This document shows positions 42,245 to 45,633 of a DNA stretch of 45,633 nucleotides, one piece after another. The notes under the pieces were generated by a model that was not told the DNA's origin, made no database searches, and was given only the letters and a program-made list of their open reading frames with translations. Positions within the stretch are counted from its first letter, which is position 1; each line of letters begins with the position of its first letter. Origin of the DNA: Tistlia consotensis USBA 355 (GTDB taxonomy: Bacteria; Pseudomonadota; Alphaproteobacteria; Kiloniellales; DSM-21159). Location of the stretch: NCBI RefSeq assembly GCF_900177295.1, contig NZ_FWZX01000044.1:1-45633 (forward strand), read 5' to 3'. Both the position numbers and the translations under genes were made by a program.

Positions 42245-42762
42245 GGCTGCCCTCCCGCCTGCTGCCGGCGCCGCCATTCGGCGGGCGGATCGAAGGTTCC
42301 GTCCCAGATGCCGCGGCGCAGAAACCGGGCCGTGCCCTCGTCGCTTGTGTAGTTGTAGAGGCGATTGGCGTCGCGATTGGCGACGGCCCAGCCGTTCTTC
42401 GCCACCCAGCTACTGATGTCGTCGCCACCGGCGTAGCAAACAGATACGAAGCGGCCATGGGCATCGCGCGTCGTTCCCTGCCAGACCTCGCAATTGACCT
42501 TCCGGCCTTTGAGAAATTTGGCGAGCGCGGCGGCGGCCTCCTTGCCGCAAGGCCATGTCGCGCTGTCGCGACGGCGGCAGCGCTGGTCGACCTCCACGGC
42601 ATCGACGCCGTAGAGGCGATGCTTCTCGCCGCCCACTTCGATTGTATCGGCGTCGATCACATTGGCCGGGCCGGAATGTTCCTCGTCGAGCGCGGGCCAG
42701 AAGGACAGACAGGCGAAAAATACAATGCCGATGACGGCGGACAGGCGGACGAACTGAAACAT
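42241..42762 (-). CDS. Thermonuclease (SNase-like) with signal or membrane anchor
   Basis: This 173-residue protein has an N-terminal hydrophobic segment (FVRLSAVIGIVFFACLSFW) and an SNase domain. Arg49 and Glu57 lie in HRLYGVDAVEVDQ, Arg104 lies in RDAHGRFVSVCY, and the metal-side Asp residues lie in VIDADTIEV. All catalytic residues of staphylococcal nuclease have counterparts, so it is probably active, in the periplasm or at the membrane. GAGGAGACC precedes the ATG at 42762. It is paired with the PP-loop gene by a 4-bp overlap. Confidence 0.9.
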   Translation of the reverse strand: MFQFVRLSAVIGIVFFACLSFWPALDEEHSGPANVIDADTIEVGGEKHRLYGVDAVEVDQRCRRRDSATWPCGKEAAAALAKFLKGRKVNCEVWQGTTRDAHGRFVSVCYAGGDDISSWVAKNGWAVANRDANRLYNYTSDEGTARFLRRGIWDGTFDPPAEWRRRQQAGGQP

Positions 42763-42826
42763 GGGAGGTCTCCTCACGGGTTGCGGGCGGGCCGGCTCTC
42801 TCTTGCCGGCTTCAGCCCTTCATCCG

Positions 42827-43685
42827 TCAGAAGCCTCCCTTTCCCTCTGTTTCCCGCCCCAGAAGTCTCAGGTAGCCGCCGCTCACCATCTCCTCTGCCT
42901 CGCGGACAAGCCGTTGCATGCGGGAGCGGTAACCGGACTCCCAGAGCTCGTGCGCCGCCGTCTCCCCGAAGATCGCCGCTGCCACCTGCCGCCGGCTCAC
43001 GCCCGCCATTTCTCCGTCCCAGGCGCGCAGCATCATCGCCCACCGACTGGCCCGGCGCTCCGGTGGAAAGAGGCCGCGCGGCAGACGGCCGAGGCGGCAA
43101 AGTCCACACAGCCGTTGCAGCGCCAGAACCTTCGCCTCCATATGCCGGCGACCCGACAGCAGGTAGCGGAGGCACACCGGACCTTCGAGAACACTGCCCA
43201 CCGTCACCATCAGTTGGAGATGGCGCAAGCCATCGCTGAAAAGCACGTGCTCGGATCCGCCGCAGCACAACACGGTCGTCATTGACGCAAAGCATCGGAT
43301 GTCGAAGGCGTCGGTGTGGCCGGGTGCAATCGGCTGCGCTTCCACGACGAGCACAGACGGATTGAAACGCGGCAGCCAAAAGACGTCCGTAGTCGGCAGG
43401 GTAACGGCAATGGTGAAAGAAGACGCCCCACTGTTCGAACGGCCCCGGATTCTGGATACGGAGAATTCGGGGTTGAGCGGCCTTCAGCCGGCGCTCGGCG
43501 GCGGACGGAGGTAGTGGCGGCGACACCTGTGGCAGCCGACCGGCAGCGGTGGCGAAGTCGGGATTGCGCTTGAGCCACTCCCAGGCCCAGCCGGCCCGAT
43601 CCAGATCGACGAGGGATTTGTAGCATTCGGGATCGCGCCAGTCGGCGCGCGGACTTATGCCGGGGACGGTCTTCTCCTTGGACAT
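42827..43685 (-). pseudogene. DUF6499-DUF2285 regulator disrupted by a one-base frameshift
   Basis: From an ATG at 43685 (GAGGAGAC upstream) the frame encodes MSKEKTVPGISPRADWRDPE and AGWAWEWLKRNPDF, a DUF6499 N-terminus, through PFEQWGVFF. At 43416-43418 the sequence reads TTCTTTC on the minus strand. Removing one T joins this frame to TIAVTLPTTDVFWLPRFNPS and then to a DUF2285 C-terminus (AWDGEMAGVSRRQVAAAIFG, MQRLVREAEEMVSGGYLRLL) ending at 42827. The corrected protein would be about 285 residues, normal for the family. The uncorrected first frame runs on in GC-rich sequence without family similarity. This is either a mutation, an error or a +1 frameshift signal. Confidence 0.82.
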
Positions 43686-44117
43686 GGGGCTTGTCTCCTC
43701 CCATGAGGCCATCCGGCCGTAGCGGACGCGGCGCGGCCATTTGACGATCCGTCGCACAGCACCTAGGACAAGCCGCCTCCTGCCAGGTCGATGTCACTGG
43801 CGGGAGGGCGCCGACGACATCGATTACTATCGATAGTTGAAGCGCCGGTTGGCTTCCGTGTTTTCGCGGCGTCTTTCAGGAAATCGTTACAATATTCGCA
43901 ACGTCGGACCTGCAAACTACGGAATTTTATTAAAGTACAAATGAACTCGGGCAGAGAAACCGAAACCCGAGATTGCCACAATTACGCCGCCCTCATCACA
44001 AAGTTGTCACAGGATCATCTATTTTGAAACACACACTCTACCGGGAATGGAACTTGTTAAAGGCCGGCAACCCGCCATCGGCCGAGATATCAATTTTCAG
44101 GCGATGGAGATTGCGTC
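43686..44117. other. Divergent promoter region between the DUF6499 gene and the AraC gene
   Basis: This AT-richer region holds the 12-bp palindrome ACTATCGATAGT at 43826-43837, next to a second ATCGAT at 43819-43824. Likely promoters for the minus-strand nucleic-acid genes and the AraC gene lie here. A possible plus-strand -35 TTGTCA is near 44003, but the -10 boxes are weak. No gene is visible. Confidence 0.55.
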
Positions 44118-44999
44118 ATGGCCGAAACCACTCTGGTCGATTTCACGTCGGAAATTGCGTCCCCGGTACTGTCTGTCACACGGCGCATCGCCCGCAACGG
44201 CATTGTCGTCAGCCGATGCGATATCCCGGTCAATCCCGGGACACAGATCGTCACGGCACAGTTCGCCCTTTTCATGCATGAAAGCGAACCGCTGGATCTC
44301 ATCTGCCGTTTGCCTGAAAGCCGCCGCACCGAGAAATACCCTGTTGCTGCAGGACACTTTCATCTGAGCCCAGCCGATCGGGCCGCCCATGTCGGCTGGA
44401 CGGCCGACAAGCAGTCCTTCGTCATAGCCATGGAAAATAGCTTTATCGAACGCACGATCGGCAACGCCTTCGACGGGCGCGTGCCCGAGATCAGAGGTAG
44501 AGCGGCGCTCCGCGACCCGGCGGTTGAGGAACTGATAGCCTGCCTCAGGCGCAGCTTGATCGACGATAGCCGCTGTGGCGGGCTCTGCCTGGACCTCGTC
44601 GGTACCTCGCTCGCTCTGCGCTTGTTTGAAACCTATGGCGAAAACGGTAGGCCGCCGCCGTCGATCCGGGGCGGTCTCGGCGCCTCGCGCCGGCGGCGGA
44701 TCGTCGACTTCATCGAGGCGCATCTGGACGAAGATATCGGGCTTGCAGCGCTCGCCGCGGAAGCGGGACTCAGCCCGCATCATTTCGGCAAGGCGTTCAA
44801 GACGACGTTTGGCAAGCCTCCTTGCCGCTACATCACTGAGCGGCGGATTCAGAAGGCGAAGGAAATGCTAATGTCGGACGGCGCGTCGATCACGGAGATC
44901 GCGCTCGCTCTCGGCTTTTCCAGCCACAGCCATTTCACGGACGTGTTCCGCAAGATGACAGGGACGACGCCTTCGCTATTCCGCAGGAATTGCACCTGA
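44118..44999 (+). CDS. AraC-family transcriptional regulator
   Basis: This 293-residue protein has a ligand-binding-like N-terminal domain (residues about 1-180, with IPVNPGTQIVTAQFALFMHE and VAAGHFHLSPADRAAHVGW). The two-HTH AraC domain at the C-terminus includes LAALAAEAGLSPHHFGKAFK, ITEIALALGFSSHSHFTDVF and MTGTTPSLFRR. The target genes are unknown. A GATGGAGATT sequence precedes the ATG. It stands alone and less GC-rich than the ICE backbone, so it may be accessory. Confidence 0.94.
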   Translation: MAETTLVDFTSEIASPVLSVTRRIARNGIVVSRCDIPVNPGTQIVTAQFALFMHESEPLDLICRLPESRRTEKYPVAAGHFHLSPADRAAHVGWTADKQSFVIAMENSFIERTIGNAFDGRVPEIRGRAALRDPAVEELIACLRRSLIDDSRCGGLCLDLVGTSLALRLFETYGENGRPPPSIRGGLGASRRRRIVDFIEAHLDEDIGLAALAAEAGLSPHHFGKAFKTTFGKPPCRYITERRIQKAKEMLMSDGASITEIALALGFSSHSHFTDVFRKMTGTTPSLFRRNCT

Positions 45000-45139
45000 C
45001 CGGGGACATCAATCGACATTTGCCCGCAGGCCCCCGGCGCCATTCCGTATTATGATAGGTGGAGCAGCGCCGCGCACCCGACGCCCGGAGGCAGCCCTGA
45101 ACGGGTGCCATGGATGCGCACGGCATGGAGGACGGGTGC

Positions 45140-45325
45140 ATGGCCAAACTCGATCCCGAGATCGCCGACGATGCGCCGTGGGCGGACGAAATCACGTCCT
45201 ATGACGAGGACCATTTCATCACCTATCTGCGCCTTCTGGACGCCGACGCTGAGGGCGCCGACTGGCGCGAGGCCGCCCGCATCGTTCTCCACCGCGATCC
45301 CGACGCCGAGCCCGAGCTGCTGTGA
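45140..45325 (+). CDS. DUF2285 family protein, C-terminally truncated
   Basis: The 61 residues run MAKLDPEIADDAPWADEITS, then YDEDHFITYLRLLDADAEGA and DWREAARIVLHRDPDAEPEL before a stop. Related DUF2285 proteins, as I recall them, are about 85 residues and continue with a HLARARWM...GYR.LL helix that is missing here. The sequence after the stop shows no trace of it in any frame, so the end was probably removed by recombination. GGAGGAC precedes the ATG at 45140. Such proteins are common in rhizobial ICEs and are suspected DNA-binding regulators. Confidence 0.78.
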   Translation: MAKLDPEIADDAPWADEITSYDEDHFITYLRLLDADAEGADWREAARIVLHRDPDAEPELL

Positions 45326-45395
45326 CCCCGTACGCTCATCCATTTGCGGCTGGAGCTCGGTGGGCAGTTATGCGCGTTTGCGCGGGTGAAGCAAT

Positions 45396-45542
45396 GTGGC
45401 ATCCCGCGTACTCGGTGTTGGGCATATCCTCCTTGACATCGCCCTGGATGAAGCTCGTGGTCTGCCGGACTGCATAGCGGAGCTTGATGGCCTTTCCGCT
45501 CCACTGCTGATTGTTTCTGTTGAGGATGAGGTCACAGGGTAA
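45396..45542 (+). pseudogene. Possible gene fragment cut by the IS66-type end
   Basis: A 48-codon frame from a GTG reads VLGVGHILLDIALDEARGLP and ends IVSVEDEVTG at a stop formed by the first bases of the IS-like end. Its composition looks coding-like. There is no good ribosome-binding site and no family was recognised. It may equally be noncoding. Confidence 0.25.
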
Positions 45543-45633
45543 GCGCTCACTTAACCCCCTCCTGGCCAGCCTGACCTGATCGTGCGAAGACCCCTCCGCT
45601 TTGGACGGAGGTGTCTGCGTGGAACGAGACGGC
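45539..45633 (+). mobile_element. Left end of an IS66-family element, partial
   Basis: GTAAGCGCTCACTTAACCCC at 45539 resembles the GTAAGCG-type terminal repeat of rhizobial IS66 elements. A CCTCCG-N7-CGGAGG hairpin at 45593-45611 follows. A frame from GTG at 45611 reads VSAWNETA, which fits the opening of some rhizobial IS66 TnpA proteins. The element continues outside the window, reading away from the ICE, as does the tnpA fragment at the left edge. Confidence 0.5.

Noticed and set aside
1-45633. CRISPR arrays and tRNA or rRNA genes
   Set aside because: Reading both strands showed no regularly spaced repeats and no tRNA-like or rRNA sequence; a covariance-model search was not possible.

Overview
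The window reads as most of an integrative and conjugative element (ICE) of an alphaproteobacterium, probably Rhizobiales or Sphingomonadales. The evidence is the GC-rich sequence, tightly overlapping genes (many ATGA/GTGA junctions), and protein families typical of that group: DUF736, DUF2274, DUF2285, DUF6499, the strawberry-notch helicase/methylase and the DUF3363 relaxase. The gene set resembles the Tn4371-type scaffold (traG-trb cluster; relaxase, lytic transglycosylase, S26 peptidase TraF and an AlpA-like regulator; ParB), but here it has a large serine recombinase instead of the usual tyrosine integrase. Neither ParA nor RepA is seen.

Layout: 1-211 is an outward-reading IS66-type tnpA fragment. 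256-2195 holds the serine recombinase and a small partner. 2298-4165 is an AbiE-type toxin-antitoxin pair with two near-identical 23-bp palindromic operators. 4465-16756 is the mating-pair-formation region on the minus strand: traG, a CopG-like gene, trbB-C-D-E-J-L-F-G-I, DUF2274 and DUF736. traG has a nonsense codon at codon 28. traG and the copG-trb operon are preceded by duplicated, similarly built promoter regions. 17283-24223 is a plus-strand transport cargo: a fused double ABC permease and its ATPase, CorA, a Ca2+/Na+ antiporter and UppP. A zinc-ribbon gene and a HipB-like regulator sit inside it on the minus strand. 24309-29088 is the DNA-processing module (relaxase, transglycosylase, TraF, HTH) plus two small genes, one a second DUF736.

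29133-30022 is a gene-free stretch with several hairpins. It is followed by a lone plus-strand DUF3644 gene with a HEPN-like R-x4-H motif, a candidate defence gene. 31240-43685 is a long minus-strand run of nucleic-acid functions: a DUF6499/DUF2285 regulator broken by a one-base frameshift, thermonuclease, PAPS-reductase-like PP-loop protein, ParB, DUF7007-like, DUF6117-like, methylase-helicase, Toprim and DUF2493 proteins. 44118-45325 carries an AraC regulator and a C-terminally truncated DUF2285 protein, and from 45539 an IS66-type terminus runs out of the window.

How it fits together (inference): the recombinase mobilises the element, the relaxase set processes the DNA, TraG and Trb deliver it, the ParB/helicase/nuclease region supports establishment in the recipient, and AbiE plus the DUF3644 protein protect or stabilise the element. 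The transport genes are host-beneficial cargo. Damage to traG, the DUF6499/DUF2285 gene and the terminal DUF2285 gene suggests this copy may be decaying or altered in transfer control.
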